DNA of 42,877 nt from Lachnospiraceae bacterium UBA7093 (GCA_002492465.1 DKYT01000011.1:83492-126368), one strand, 5' to 3'. Counted from the stretch's first letter, positions 1 to 8,449 are shown. Notes: generated from the sequence alone by a model not told the origin. Numbers and translations are program-made.

Positions 1-70
1 GGGCTACAAGGATTCGAACCTTGAAATGACGGAGTCAGAGTCCGTTGCCTTACCGTTTGGCGATAGCCCA
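1..70 (-). tRNA. tRNA-Gln (anticodon CUG), 3' end cut by window edge
   Basis: Read on the minus strand this folds as a tRNA: acceptor 5' strand TGGGCTA, D-arm, anticodon stem ACGGA/TCCGT with loop CTCTGAC, T-arm with GGTTCGAATCC, and the returning TAGCCC. The loop gives anticodon CUG, which reads the glutamine codon CAG. The weak U1-A72 style end and the overall sequence resemble bacterial tRNA-Gln. The last acceptor base and the discriminator lie outside the window, so whether CCA is encoded cannot be seen. Confidence 0.93.
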
Positions 71-88
71 ATATTGATTACTTTTGGT

Positions 89-117
89 ATTATACACAAT
101 AATAACCTGTTTGGCAA
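89..117 (-). promoter_or_regulatory. Promoter of the tRNA-Gln gene
   Basis: On the minus strand TTGCCA (112-117) is followed after exactly 17 bp by TATAAT (89-94), about 20 bp upstream of the mature tRNA 5' end. This is a near-consensus housekeeping sigma promoter at the right distance. Confidence 0.7.
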
Positions 118-147
118 GTAGAAAATTAAATTTTTTTCGTTACATTT

Positions 148-176
148 TTGACAGGCTGTTTTTTTTTAAATACTTT
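148..176 (+). promoter_or_regulatory. Promoter of the DUF1905/C39-like gene
   Basis: A perfect TTGACA -35 (148-153), a 17-bp spacer and TACTTT (171-176) precede the gene at 278. The predicted start near 183 gives a leader of roughly 95 nt, in which I see no clear structured element. Confidence 0.55.
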
Positions 177-277
177 CAATATTCCGGGGAAAAATCGGTT
201 TTCAATTGTCTGAAAATCTGTTATCGTGAAATTGAGGGAAGGCAAATAATGTATTATGATGCAGGAGGATTCTATTT

Positions 278-949
278 ATGAGGTATTTTTTTGACGGTAA
301 AATCCAGAAGGAGGATGCGCTTTATACCATACGTATCCCCTTTAACGTTTGGGAGGTATGCAAACTGCGGGACATTATCAAAGCCGATATTGTCCTGGAC
401 AACAAGATCATAGAATGCGAATTGATCCCTGAAAGCAAGGGAAATTACAAGATTCATCTGCTGGATCAGGATGTTTCTCACATTGACATCACCCAAGTTC
501 ATAAAATTCTGCTCCATATCAACGGGAGCCTGATTCAAATGGACCGCAACAGTCCTTACAGCTTTGAAAATCCCATCCGCAAAATTGACGGCATCCAGGT
601 CATCATTCAGCCCGAGGACGGCTTGTGCGGACAAACCTGCGTGGCGATGCTTGCCGGCGTTACCATCGCTGAAGTAATCAGCGTCATGGACTGCCGAGAG
701 TGGCAGGCAACCATGGGACGGGTGATTTCCGCACTGAACTATTATGGCATCGACCACAGCGATGTAATTGTGTACACCGAAGGGCACGAAGCTACCCTCC
801 CCAAGTGTTGCATCTTAATGGAAAAAATGGGGCTTTACTGCCATTACCTGGTACACTATGACGGAAAATTTTATGATTCTAACCTGGGCGTGATTGCAGA
901 ATACGATATGGGCAAACTTTTGGGCTATCTGGAAGTAAAAGTGGATTAA
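278..949 (+). CDS. DUF1905-like / C39-like cysteine protease fusion protein
   Basis: A 223-residue protein with no signal peptide or membrane segment, so probably cytosolic. Residues 1-85 resemble the DUF1905 beta-barrel (IPFNVWEV, then ELIP and a basic/aspartate-rich strand). Residues about 105-205 look like a papain-like C39 peptidase domain: Gln in VIIQPEDG, the putative nucleophile Cys in GLCGQTCVAMLAG, and a later His-Asp pair in HYLVHYDGKFYDSN. C39 domains normally clip double-glycine leaders within ABC exporters, but no transporter is fused or adjacent here. The start is set by AGGAGG nine bases before the ATG. It is a single-gene unit with its own promoter and terminator. Protease activity is inferred from motif spacing only; a non-proteolytic or amidase role is possible. 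Confidence 0.7.
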   Translation: MRYFFDGKIQKEDALYTIRIPFNVWEVCKLRDIIKADIVLDNKIIECELIPESKGNYKIHLLDQDVSHIDITQVHKILLHINGSLIQMDRNSPYSFENPIRKIDGIQVIIQPEDGLCGQTCVAMLAGVTIAEVISVMDCREWQATMGRVISALNYYGIDHSDVIVYTEGHEATLPKCCILMEKMGLYCHYLVHYDGKFYDSNLGVIAEYDMGKLLGYLEVKVD

Positions 950-957
950 CATCAGCG

Positions 958-992
958 AAAGCCCTCTTCGGTCAATAACGGAAGAGGGCTTT
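958..992. terminator. Bidirectional intrinsic terminator between the C39-like gene and glnN
   Basis: AAAGCCCTCTTC pairs with GAAGAGGGCTTT, a 12-bp stem. The A-run on one side and T-run on the other let it serve both convergent genes. It starts 9 nt after the plus-strand stop codon and lies about 45 nt beyond the glnN stop. Confidence 0.85.
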
Positions 993-1038
993 CTGTATGT
1001 GTTGAAACTTGTATTTTGATAACAGCGGAAAAACGTCT

Positions 1039-3150
1039 TTATACCTCGAATATCAAATCGCCATAGGTAGGCACCGGCCATACCTGCTTATCCACCAACA
1101 TCTCAGCCTCGTCCGCAGGGGCTCTGAGGGCATCCATCGCGGCTTTCACCACATCCTTATAATAAAATGCCTGTTCCTTTGCATTCTCCATAGCGCTTGC
1201 CTTCGCCTCCACTTCTTCCAGCTTTGCCAGCGCCGCCTTCATTGCAGTAAGCTTTTCGGAAACTGCCTTCAGCAGTTCCGCCTGAGCCGATGCATCCGCA
1301 CCTGCTTCTTTCACTGCAATCACAGTGTCTGCAAGCGATTTTGTATATCTGATTACTGCAGGGATGATCTGCTTGGACGCCATATCGATCATGGTAAGCG
1401 CTTCAATGTTAATAGTCTTTGCATAAGTCTCGTAGAGAACCTCTTCCCGGGATTCCAATTCCGCCTTGGTAAAGATGCCAAATTTCTTAAAAAGCTGAAC
1501 AGATTTTTCCGTTGTCAGCGTATCCACCGCCTCGATCATGGATTTGATATTGGGAAGTCCTCTTCTCTCTGCTTCCGCTACCCATGCTTCGGAATACCCG
1601 TCGCCGTTAAAAATAATTCTCTGATGCTTTGTAAGGTATTCCTTGATCAGATCATGAACTGCAAGCTCAAAGTCCTCCGCTTTTTCCAGAACATCCGCCG
1701 CCTCGCAGAAAGCTTCGGCAACAATAGCGTTTAAGATCGTATTAGGGCTTGCAATGGAATCCGCAGAACCCACCATACGAAATTCAAACTTATTTCCCGT
1801 GAAGGCAAAGGGTGAGGTTCTGTTTCTGTCAGTTGCATCTTTGGTAAAATCAGGCAGTGTGGAAACGCCGGTTTCCAGCTTGCCCCCTTCTATACATCTG
1901 GACGCCTCGCCAGTCTCCACCAGCTGTTTTACCACATCCTCAAGCTGCTCCCCAAGGAACACGGAAATAATTGCCGGAGGCGCTTCGTTGGCGCCTAATC
2001 TGTGATCGTTTCCCACATCCGATGCGCTCTGACGGAGAAGATCCGCATGTCTGTCAACCGCCTTGATAATGCAGGCAAGCACCAGAAGGAACTGAATATT
2101 TTCATTGGGCGTCTCACCCGGATCCAGCAGGTTAACGCCGTTATCCGTTGTCAAAGACCAGTTGTTATGCTTTCCGGAGCCGTTCACTCCTGCAAAGGGC
2201 TTCTCATGAAGCAGACAGGTAAGCCCGTGGCGTCCCGCCACCTTTTTCATAGTTTCCATCACCAGCTGATTATGATCTACCGCAATATTTGCCGTCTCAT
2301 AAATGGGCGCCAGCTCATGCTGTGCAGGTGCCACCTCATTGTGCTGGGTTTTTGCCGTAACTCCCAATTTCCACAGTTCAATGTTCAGATCTTTCATATA
2401 GGCGCCGATACGCTCGCGGATGGTTCCGAAATAATGATCCTCCATCTCCTGCCCTTTCGGTGCAGGCGCGCCAAATAAAGTCCGTCCGGTAAAGATCAGA
2501 TCTGTTCTCTTTAAATATTTTTCTCTGTCCACCAGGAAATATTCCTGCTCAGGACCTACGCTTGCAACCACCTTGGTGGCTTCCGTATTGCCGAAAAGCT
2601 TCACGATCCGCAGTGCCTGCTGACTGATTGCCTCCATGGAACGGAGCAGCGGCGTCTTCTTATCAAGGGCTTCCCCCTTATAAGAGCAAAACGCGGTAGG
2701 AATACAGAGAATTACGCCCGTAGCGTCCTCCTTCAAAAATGCCGGCGAAGTAATATCCCATGCCGTATAGCCTCTTGCCTCAAAGGTTGCCCGAAGTCCT
2801 CCCGAAGGGAAAGAGGATGCGTCCGGCTCTCCTTTGATCAATTCCTTGCCTGAAAAATCCATAATCATCTTTCCGTTTTCATCAGGATGGGAAACAAAGG
2901 AATCATGCTTTTCAGCGGTAATTCCGGTAAGCGGCTGGAACCAATGGGTGTAATGGGTGGCGCCGTTCTCTACCGCCCAGTCCTTCATTGCCTTCGCAAC
3001 CACATCCGCAGCCGCAAGGGATAATTCTCCCCCCTGCTCCATTACCTTAATCACCTCTTTGTACACGTTCTTTGGTAAACGCTCCTTCATGACAGTACGG
3101 GTAAACACCTTGCTGCCAAAAAGTTCTTCCACATTAATCATTTCACTCAT
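1039..3150 (-). CDS. glnN: Glutamine synthetase type III
   Basis: Makes glutamine from glutamate, ammonia and ATP in the cytoplasm. About 703 residues, the length of the large GSIII family and far longer than GSI. The sequence shows SFPSGGLRATFEARGY near the N-terminus, GPEQEYFLVD (Glu ligands), FAGVNGSGKHNNWS (ATP/glutamate region), LGANEAPPAI and NKFEFRMVGS. An upstream in-frame ATG at 3210 exists, but GGGAG seven bases before the ATG at 3150 favours the shorter start MSEMINVEELFG. It stands alone, convergent with the preceding gene through a shared terminator. A second, unrelated glutamine synthetase (glnA) lies 12.7 kb away, so the organism has both types. A weak AU hairpin in the leader may matter for expression. 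Confidence 0.95.
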   Translation of the reverse strand: MSEMINVEELFGSKVFTRTVMKERLPKNVYKEVIKVMEQGGELSLAAADVVAKAMKDWAVENGATHYTHWFQPLTGITAEKHDSFVSHPDENGKMIMDFSGKELIKGEPDASSFPSGGLRATFEARGYTAWDITSPAFLKEDATGVILCIPTAFCSYKGEALDKKTPLLRSMEAISQQALRIVKLFGNTEATKVVASVGPEQEYFLVDREKYLKRTDLIFTGRTLFGAPAPKGQEMEDHYFGTIRERIGAYMKDLNIELWKLGVTAKTQHNEVAPAQHELAPIYETANIAVDHNQLVMETMKKVAGRHGLTCLLHEKPFAGVNGSGKHNNWSLTTDNGVNLLDPGETPNENIQFLLVLACIIKAVDRHADLLRQSASDVGNDHRLGANEAPPAIISVFLGEQLEDVVKQLVETGEASRCIEGGKLETGVSTLPDFTKDATDRNRTSPFAFTGNKFEFRMVGSADSIASPNTILNAIVAEAFCEAADVLEKAEDFELAVHDLIKEYLTKHQRIIFNGDGYSEAWVAEAERRGLPNIKSMIEAVDTLTTEKSVQLFKKFGIFTKAELESREEVLYETYAKTINIEALTMIDMASKQIIPAVIRYTKSLADTVIAVKEAGADASAQAELLKAVSEKLTAMKAALAKLEEVEAKASAMENAKEQAFYYKDVVKAAMDALRAPADEAEMLVDKQVWPVPTYGDLIFEV

Positions 3151-3189
3151 CATTTTTCTCCCTTTCATACCTATAAACACAAAAAATGC

Positions 3190-3206
3190 TCCAAAAAACT
3201 TTTGGA
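3190..3206 (-). other. AU-rich hairpin in the glnN leader
   Basis: On the minus strand TCCAAAA-GTT-TTTTGGA forms a 7-bp stem, followed after three bases by six T residues, about 40 nt before the glnN start. It could act as a weak attenuator; the stem is AU-rich, so this is tentative. Confidence 0.3.
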
Positions 3207-3257
3207 ACATCTTCGTTCGGAATTTTATTTTGAAGGATTCTTCCCTTCGTTTTCTTT

Positions 3258-3286
3258 AAGATACCTTATAATCTGTCAAATTGCAA
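3258..3286 (-). promoter_or_regulatory. Candidate glnN promoter
   Basis: TTGCAA (3281-3286) and TATCTT (3258-3263) on the minus strand are 17 bp apart, about 100 bp upstream of the glnN start. The region is very AT-rich and other pairings are possible, so confidence is moderate. Confidence 0.4.
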
Positions 3287-3347
3287 TAGTTTTTTTTATT
3301 TTTATTATAATTTGACAAAAAGCCTTTATGCCCTTCCATTCCCATGG

Positions 3348-4580
3348 TCATATTGTACAATTCCGTATTCTGAGCAGATCATACTGCTCCGCCGGCCGGC
3401 TCAATCCTACCCACAGGATCTGCCTGGCATGCGGGGCGCTTAAAACGTTCTCCCCCTCCTCTGTTGTGAGAGACAAAACTTCCGCCTCTATATTCTGCCC
3501 GTCCGGCTTCATAATCTCAATCCGGTCCCCTACACAGAATTTATTCTTCTGCTCTATGCGCACAAGCCCTTCCTCAGATACCGCTTCTGCAATCCCAAGA
3601 TAAATATATTCATTGACATAAGTATTGTTGTCATAGATCTGGGTATTTTCATCGGCTTTGCCAAAATAAAAGCCCGTAGTAAAATTGCGGTAGGTACATT
3701 TTGAGATTTCCTCCCGGTACCAGCCCATATTGGAACGGTACTTCTCCTCCGATTCCAGATAATCGTCGATTGCCCTTCGATAGGTTCTCGCCACAGTCGC
3801 CACATAAAGCGCTGTTTTCATTCTTCCTTCAATTTTAAAACTGTCAATTCCGGCATCTATCATTTCCGGAATATGCTCTATCATGCACAGATCCTTTGAA
3901 TTAAACAGATAGGTGCCTCTTTCATTTTCGTAAACAGGAATGTACTCTCCCGGACGTTTTTCTTCCACTACCGCGTATTTCCATCTGCAGGGATGGGTAC
4001 ATGCGCCCTGGTTGGCGTCTCGTCCCGTAAAGTAGCTGCTCAAAAGGCACCTTCCGGAATAGGAAATGCACATTGCTCCATGAATAAAGCTTTCGATTTC
4101 CATATCCTCGGGTATCCGGCTGCGAATTTCCTTTATCTCTTTTAAAGAAAGCTCCCTTGCGGAGACCACTCTTTTTGCCCCCAGCTGATGCCAGAACAAG
4201 TAAGTTCTGTAATTGGTGTTGTTTGCCTGGGTGGATATGTGAAGATCGATTTCCGGACAGATCTCCTTTGCCAGCATAAACATCCCCGGATCCGCAATAA
4301 TCAGGGCATCGGGCTTCATCTCTTTTAACTCATGGAAATAGGTTTCAGCACCGGAAAGATCGTCGTTATGCGCCAGTATATTTGCCGTCACGTGAACCTT
4401 TACATTGTGGGCATGAGCAAAGGCAATCCCTTCCCTCATCTCCTCGCCGGAAAAGTTCTTTGCCTTTGCCCTGAGTCCAAAAGCCTCTCCGCCAATATAC
4501 ACCGCGTCTGCGCCAAAACGCACGGCCGTCTTTAAAACCTCCAGCGAGCTTGCCGGTATTAATAATTCAGGTTTTTTCAT
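3348..4580 (-). CDS. trhP: Peptidase U32-family tRNA hydroxylation protein TrhP
   Basis: 410 residues. U32 proteins of this type (TrhP, YrrN/YrrO in Bacillus subtilis) are known to be needed for prephenate-dependent 5-hydroxylation of U34 in tRNA rather than being true peptidases. The family signature is clear: SFIHGAMC, SYSGRC, GRDANQGAC and HPCRW at residues 164-200, giving Cys171, Cys178, Cys194 and Cys198, the expected Fe-S ligands. An N-terminal TIM-barrel-like part (PELLIPASS, GADAVYIGG) and a beta C-terminal domain are present. It overlaps trmR by an ATGA, matching the yrrM-yrrN order of Bacillus. One TrhP copy is here instead of the two Bacillus paralogues. It is the last gene of the ireB-to-trhP operon. 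I see no clear terminator after it. Confidence 0.88.
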   Translation of the reverse strand: MKKPELLIPASSLEVLKTAVRFGADAVYIGGEAFGLRAKAKNFSGEEMREGIAFAHAHNVKVHVTANILAHNDDLSGAETYFHELKEMKPDALIIADPGMFMLAKEICPEIDLHISTQANNTNYRTYLFWHQLGAKRVVSARELSLKEIKEIRSRIPEDMEIESFIHGAMCISYSGRCLLSSYFTGRDANQGACTHPCRWKYAVVEEKRPGEYIPVYENERGTYLFNSKDLCMIEHIPEMIDAGIDSFKIEGRMKTALYVATVARTYRRAIDDYLESEEKYRSNMGWYREEISKCTYRNFTTGFYFGKADENTQIYDNNTYVNEYIYLGIAEAVSEEGLVRIEQKNKFCVGDRIEIMKPDGQNIEAEVLSLTTEEGENVLSAPHARQILWVGLSRPAEQYDLLRIRNCTI

Positions 4581-5236
4581 ATTCCCTCCGTTTTTCGCTT
4601 TACGCTTACCGTCACACCGTCTCCTATAGGAAGAATATCCGTCAAAAGCTGCTCATGGTGCTTCAGCTCATAAAGATATTCCCGCATCCTGCTGTGGATG
4701 GTCCGGTCCCTTCTGGTCACTGCAAACCGGGACTCTATTACGTCTCCATCCTGGAGCACATTGTCGGAAACCAGCAGTCCTCCCTCCGGCATCAATCTCA
4801 GAATGTCCGGCAGGAAATGAATATACTGCCCCTTCGCCGCATCCATAAAGATAAAATCATAGGGACCCTTTAATTCCTTTAAAATCTCTGCCGCGTCTCC
4901 CTCTAACAGGGTGATTTTATCTTCCTTCCCGGCTTTTTGGAAATTTTCTTTTGCCAGGGGAATTCGCTTTTCATACTTTTCTATGGTGGTAATATGACAA
5001 TCTTCAGGTCCGTACTCGCTCATCAGCAACGCAGAAAAACCAATGGCTGTTCCCACCTCCAAAATCTTCTTAGGCTCCTTCATGGCAAGAAGGAGCTTTA
5101 AAAAGCTCTGCATCTGAGGTCTGATAACAGGTACATTGGTTTTCAATGCCAACTGCTCCAACTCCCTTAAAAAGGGAGTGTTTCCCGGGTCTAAGGAATT
5201 GATAAAAGTGCTGACTCTCTCTTCCGTAATCACCAT
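4577..5236 (-). CDS. trmR: tRNA 5-hydroxyuridine O-methyltransferase TrmR
   Basis: 219-residue class I SAM methyltransferase of the catechol-O-methyltransferase-like family. The AdoMet site shows as KILEVGTAIGFSALLM (motif I), TTIEKYEKR, EGDAAEILKEL and the metal-site aspartates in FIFMDAAKGQY and SDNVLQDGDV. The Bacillus orthologue YrrM/TrmR methylates ho5U34 to mo5U34. Here its stop overlaps the start of the U32 gene, whose family makes ho5U34, so the two consecutive steps of wobble-uridine modification are encoded together. The start is supported by AAGGATGAG upstream of the ATG. A generic small-molecule O-methyltransferase is less likely given the neighbour. Confidence 0.85.
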   Translation of the reverse strand: MVITEERVSTFINSLDPGNTPFLRELEQLALKTNVPVIRPQMQSFLKLLLAMKEPKKILEVGTAIGFSALLMSEYGPEDCHITTIEKYEKRIPLAKENFQKAGKEDKITLLEGDAAEILKELKGPYDFIFMDAAKGQYIHFLPDILRLMPEGGLLVSDNVLQDGDVIESRFAVTRRDRTIHSRMREYLYELKHHEQLLTDILPIGDGVTVSVKRKTEGI

Positions 5237-5268
5237 CGCTCATCCTTCACATTTTAATTTTAAGAGGA

Positions 5269-5655
5269 TTACTCCCCTCCTTCTTCTTCCTCATCGGATC
5301 CGGACATAATCTCCAGCATCTGCTGCGCCGTCATGTCTGTGCTCAAATCGTAAATGCCGGGTGTCATTTCCCCCCGGTATGCCGAGAGCAGCTCCTGTAC
5401 TACAAACAGCTTTGCATCCTCTATTAATCCCTTTTCCTCCAGCATATCGGCAACTTCTTTCACAGACGCGCCCTCCGCCACGCTGACAGATATGGTTCTT
5501 CCGCCGGAAACGGATACGGGCTGATCTGCAAATACGCGGTAGCCAAAATCATACGCCGCGGTAGCCGTACGGAAAGCAAAGAGAATAACCACCGCTACCA
5601 CTACAACCTTAATTATGATTTCCAATACCGTGAGTATTAAGCTTTTTGCGCTCAT
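5269..5655 (-). CDS. Short MltG/YceG-like membrane protein lacking the catalytic domain
   Basis: 128 residues. One membrane segment at about residues 7-28 (hydrophobic valine/isoleucine run) is followed by an extracytoplasmic part. That part contains a LysM-like YceG N-terminal module (SVAEGASVKEVADMLEEKGL, then TPGIYDLSTDMTAQQMLEIM) and an acidic tail. Full MltG is about 350 residues with a catalytic glutamate in a C-terminal transglycosylase domain. That domain is absent here, and the next gene begins 33 nt on, so no frameshifted remnant can follow. Position just before trmR matches yrrL-yrrM in Bacillus, where yrrL is the full-length enzyme. It may bind glycan or regulate. AAAGGA seven bases before the ATG supports the start. 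Confidence 0.75.
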   Translation of the reverse strand: MSAKSLILTVLEIIIKVVVVAVVILFAFRTATAAYDFGYRVFADQPVSVSGGRTISVSVAEGASVKEVADMLEEKGLIEDAKLFVVQELLSAYRGEMTPGIYDLSTDMTAQQMLEIMSGSDEEEEGGE

Positions 5656-5672
5656 AAAATATTCCTTTCCGC

Positions 5673-6005
5673 CTACTCAAAATCCAGCCTCTCCGTGATC
5701 TCTGCGTTTATCTCCTGCATCATTCTGCAAAAAGCAAGCTCTGCACGCAAAAAGTCATCCACTATAGGATTCTCACGGAACCTTTCATATTCTTTCTCAA
5801 AGGCATCCATTTTATCAAACAGCTCGTCCACCTGGGTGGTATTCTGTATTTCATAATTATGATGGCGAAATTCATTCACTTTTTCAAAAAGTTCAGGGTT
5901 TTTCTTTAGCTTATCCAACTGATAACGGTAAGTTTTGTATATATCCGTATCTTTAACCTCTTTTACAAATCTTTCAGTTGCCGCCTGCATACGATGCTCC
6001 AGCAT
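5673..6005 (-). CDS. YlbF/YmcA-family regulator
   Basis: 110 residues, predicted almost entirely alpha-helical, with the YlbF-like pattern of charged helices (KDTDIYKTYRYQLDKLKKNP, then VNEFRHHNYEIQNT) and no DNA-binding motif. In Bacillus, YlbF, YmcA and YaaT form a complex that modulates RNase Y and mRNA maturation. It lies 14 nt after the RNase J gene, which fits a role in RNA turnover. No second Y-complex gene is in the window. GGAG ten bases upstream supports the ATG. Confidence 0.82.
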   Translation of the reverse strand: MLEHRMQAATERFVKEVKDTDIYKTYRYQLDKLKKNPELFEKVNEFRHHNYEIQNTTQVDELFDKMDAFEKEYERFRENPIVDDFLRAELAFCRMMQEINAEITERLDFE

Positions 6006-6019
6006 GCTTCATCATCTCC

Positions 6020-7690
6020 TTATATTTCCATTATGATCGGTAAAATCATGGGACGGCGTTTTGTTTTCCTCCACACGTATTCGCTCAGGGAATCCTTTAT
6101 GGAGCCTTTCAGCTTGCCCCAATCGGAAATTCCTCTGCCAAGGCATCCTTCAATTGCCTCATTGACTACAACCCTCGCCTCATCCATCAGTTCATCAGAC
6201 TCTCTCACATATACGAACCCTCTGGACACAATATCCGGACCGCTGACCAACTGATCTGCTCCGTCCAGCCCCAGTACAACGATCATAATACCGTCCTCCG
6301 CCAGGTGCTGCCTGTCTCTGAGCACAATATTTCCCACATCGCCAACTCCCAGACCGTCTACCAGAATATCTCCCACCGGTACCTTGCCCGTGACCTGCGC
6401 CTTTTCTTCCGTCAATTCCAGCACATCGCCGGATTGAAGGATAAAAATATTTTCTTTAGCAAAGCCCAGCTCCCTGGCGATCTTTGCCTGCGCCTTCAAA
6501 TGCTTGAATTCCCCGTGTACGGGAATGGCATATTTGGGACGCACCAGCGTATAGAGCAGCTTGATCTCCTCCTGGCAGGCATGTCCCGACACATGTACAT
6601 CCTGGAAAATCACATCGGCGCCTTTCAGCAGCAGTTCGTTGATCACATTGGTAACCGCCTTTTCATTGCCCGGAATGGGATGAGAAGAGAAAATAATAGT
6701 ATCGGTAGGACCAATGGAAATTTTCCTGTGATTGTCCTCCGCCATACGGCTTAAAGCCGCCATACTTTCTCCCTGGCTTCCGGTTGTGATAATAACCGTC
6801 TTTTCATCGGGATAATTTTTCAGCTGTTCAATGTCGATCAATGTATTGTCAGGAATGCTCAAATAGCCCAGATTGGTTGCCGTCTCAATAATATTGACCA
6901 TGCTGCGACCTTCCACCACTACCTTACGCCCGAATTTGTACGCGGAATTGATGATCTGCTGCACCCGGTCTACGTTGGACGCAAAGGTTGCAATGATAAT
7001 CCGGGTGTTCTTGTGCTCTTCAAACAGAATATCAAAAGTTCTCCCCACTGTCCGCTCTGAGGGGGTAAACCCCGGTCTCTCCGCATTGGTGGAATCACAC
7101 ATAAGGGCAAGAACACCCTTTTTGCCGATCTCTGCAAAGCGCTGAAGATCGATGGCATCGCCAAATACCGGCGTATAGTCCACCTTGAAATCTCCTGTAT
7201 GCACTACGATACCTGCGGGAGAATAGATTGCCAGTGCTGCCGCATCTACAATACTATGATTGGTCTTAATAAATTCAATTCTGAACTGACCTAAATTAAT
7301 GGACTGACCAAACTTTACCACCTTCCGCTTAGTGTTGTTTGTCAGATTATGCTCCTTCAGCTTATTTTCAATAATTCCCATAGTCAGCTTGGTTGCATAT
7401 ATGGGAACGTTAATCTCCCTCAATACATAGGGAAGGGCTCCGATATGATCTTCATGTCCATGGGTAATTATGAACCCCTTGACCTTCTCGATGTTATTTT
7501 TCAGATAAGTTACATCCGGTATAACCAGGTCGATTCCCAGCATATCATCCTCCGGGAAAGAAAGACCGCAGTCTACCACAATAATACTGTCTTCGTATTC
7601 AAAGGCAGTAATATTCATGCCAATCTGCTCAAGACCCCCAAGTGGGATGATCTTCAGCCCTTGGCTGCTTTTTGGTTCCATTTTTTTCAA
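6020..7690 (-). CDS. rnj: Ribonuclease J
   Basis: 556-residue metallo-beta-lactamase / beta-CASP nuclease, the 5'-3' exo- and endoribonuclease of Firmicutes mRNA decay. The zinc motif HGHEDH is at residues 77-82, preceded by VVDCGLSFPEDDMLG. Further beta-CASP features are HTGDFKVD, CDSTNAERPGFT, TTGSQGE, SSHPIPGNE, HVSGHA and PVHGEFKH. The preferred start is TTG, because GGAGG sits eight bases before it but 17 bases before the in-frame ATG three codons later. Downstream comes a YlbF-family gene, so two RNA-decay functions are adjacent. Only one RNase J is seen in the window. Confidence 0.95.
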   Translation of the reverse strand: MKKMEPKSSQGLKIIPLGGLEQIGMNITAFEYEDSIIVVDCGLSFPEDDMLGIDLVIPDVTYLKNNIEKVKGFIITHGHEDHIGALPYVLREINVPIYATKLTMGIIENKLKEHNLTNNTKRKVVKFGQSINLGQFRIEFIKTNHSIVDAAALAIYSPAGIVVHTGDFKVDYTPVFGDAIDLQRFAEIGKKGVLALMCDSTNAERPGFTPSERTVGRTFDILFEEHKNTRIIIATFASNVDRVQQIINSAYKFGRKVVVEGRSMVNIIETATNLGYLSIPDNTLIDIEQLKNYPDEKTVIITTGSQGESMAALSRMAEDNHRKISIGPTDTIIFSSHPIPGNEKAVTNVINELLLKGADVIFQDVHVSGHACQEEIKLLYTLVRPKYAIPVHGEFKHLKAQAKIARELGFAKENIFILQSGDVLELTEEKAQVTGKVPVGDILVDGLGVGDVGNIVLRDRQHLAEDGIMIVVLGLDGADQLVSGPDIVSRGFVYVRESDELMDEARVVVNEAIEGCLGRGISDWGKLKGSIKDSLSEYVWRKTKRRPMILPIIMEI

Positions 7691-7737
7691 TCAATTTACC
7701 TCCGATTGTCTTTTATTTTTTACATGCCTTAAAAGCG

Positions 7738-7992
7738 TCACGAAAGTTCAACGTCGTCCAGAAGGTTTTCGAAGACCGCCGCCACGGCGGACATTTCCGT
7801 GTCGTTCTCCACGATCTCATAAACGCTTTCCTTGGATCCCTGTGCCGAAATTTCCTTCAGGATCAAAGCCTCTCCGTCCCCCTCCGGTACATCCGTCACT
7901 AAAATATACTGGTTTCCGCCAAGTTTCGTCTGCTCTAAAACATAAAATTCTACACTCTCCTGTGTGTCCAGTGTAAACTTAATCTTTTCCAA
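7738..7992 (-). CDS. DUF1292 protein (YrzB-like)
   Basis: 84 residues, acidic, in the DUF1292 family (FYVLEQTKLGGNQYILVTD, then LILKEIS). Function is unknown. It follows ruvX by one nucleotide, as yrzB follows yrrK in Bacillus. The start is a TTG codon with GGGAG nine bases upstream; no ATG is available in frame near it. Likely translationally coupled to ruvX. Confidence 0.85.
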   Translation of the reverse strand: MEKIKFTLDTQESVEFYVLEQTKLGGNQYILVTDVPEGDGEALILKEISAQGSKESVYEIVENDTEMSAVAAVFENLLDDVELS

Positions 7993-7993
7993 A

Positions 7994-8449
7994 TTACACT
8001 TCTCCCTGCCGCATTCTTCTGTGATCCAAAAATCCCTGTAAAATAAGCACCGCCGCCATCTCGTCCGAATATTCCTTGCGGTTTTCTCTTCGTATACCGG
8101 TTTCCATCATCGCCTTTTCAGCGGCAACGGTGGTAAGCCTTTCATCCCAGGTATGTACGCTCCGCCCGGTGCGCCGCTCCAGCTTATCCTTAAATGCAAG
8201 GGTTGCCTCCGCCCTGGGACCCTGGGTACCGTTCATATTCAGGGGAAGTCCCAAAACGATTTCCTCCACATGGTACGCTTCTATCAATTCCTCGATCCTG
8301 GCAAGGGTTCTGCGCAGCTTGTTCTCTTCTTTTCTTTCAATGGTTTCTATTCCCTGCGCCGTAATCAGCAGAGGATCGCTGACCGCCACCCCTACCGTTT
8401 TAGAACCGAAGTCCAGCCCCATAATTCGTAATTCAGGATTTGCCTGCAT
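7994..8449 (-). CDS. ruvX: Putative Holliday junction resolvase / pre-rRNA nuclease RuvX (YqgF)
   Basis: 151 residues with an RNase H-like fold. It has IMGLDFGSKTVGVAVSD at the N-terminus with the first catalytic Asp, EEIVLGLPLNMNGTQG with the Glu-containing strand, TWDERLTT, and a final Asp in YSDEMAAVLILQGFLD. The YqgF family acts on the 16S rRNA 5' end in E. coli and has been proposed as a junction resolvase. It is second in the conserved ireB-ruvX-DUF1292 block. Confidence 0.93.
   Translation of the reverse strand: MQANPELRIMGLDFGSKTVGVAVSDPLLITAQGIETIERKEENKLRRTLARIEELIEAYHVEEIVLGLPLNMNGTQGPRAEATLAFKDKLERRTGRSVHTWDERLTTVAAEKAMMETGIRRENRKEYSDEMAAVLILQGFLDHRRMRQGEV

Noticed and set aside
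3151..3210. Upstream extension of glnN
   Set aside because: The extension has no ribosome binding site and includes the leader hairpin; GGGAG is correctly spaced for the ATG at 3150.
3151..3347. Riboswitch or glutamine-sensing RNA in the glnN leader
   Set aside because: Only a short AU-rich hairpin is visible; no conserved aptamer core could be recognised.
5236..5269. Frameshifted remainder of MltG after the short gene
   Set aside because: Only about 32 nt separate it from trmR and no catalytic-domain sequence is present, so it is not a recent frameshift.
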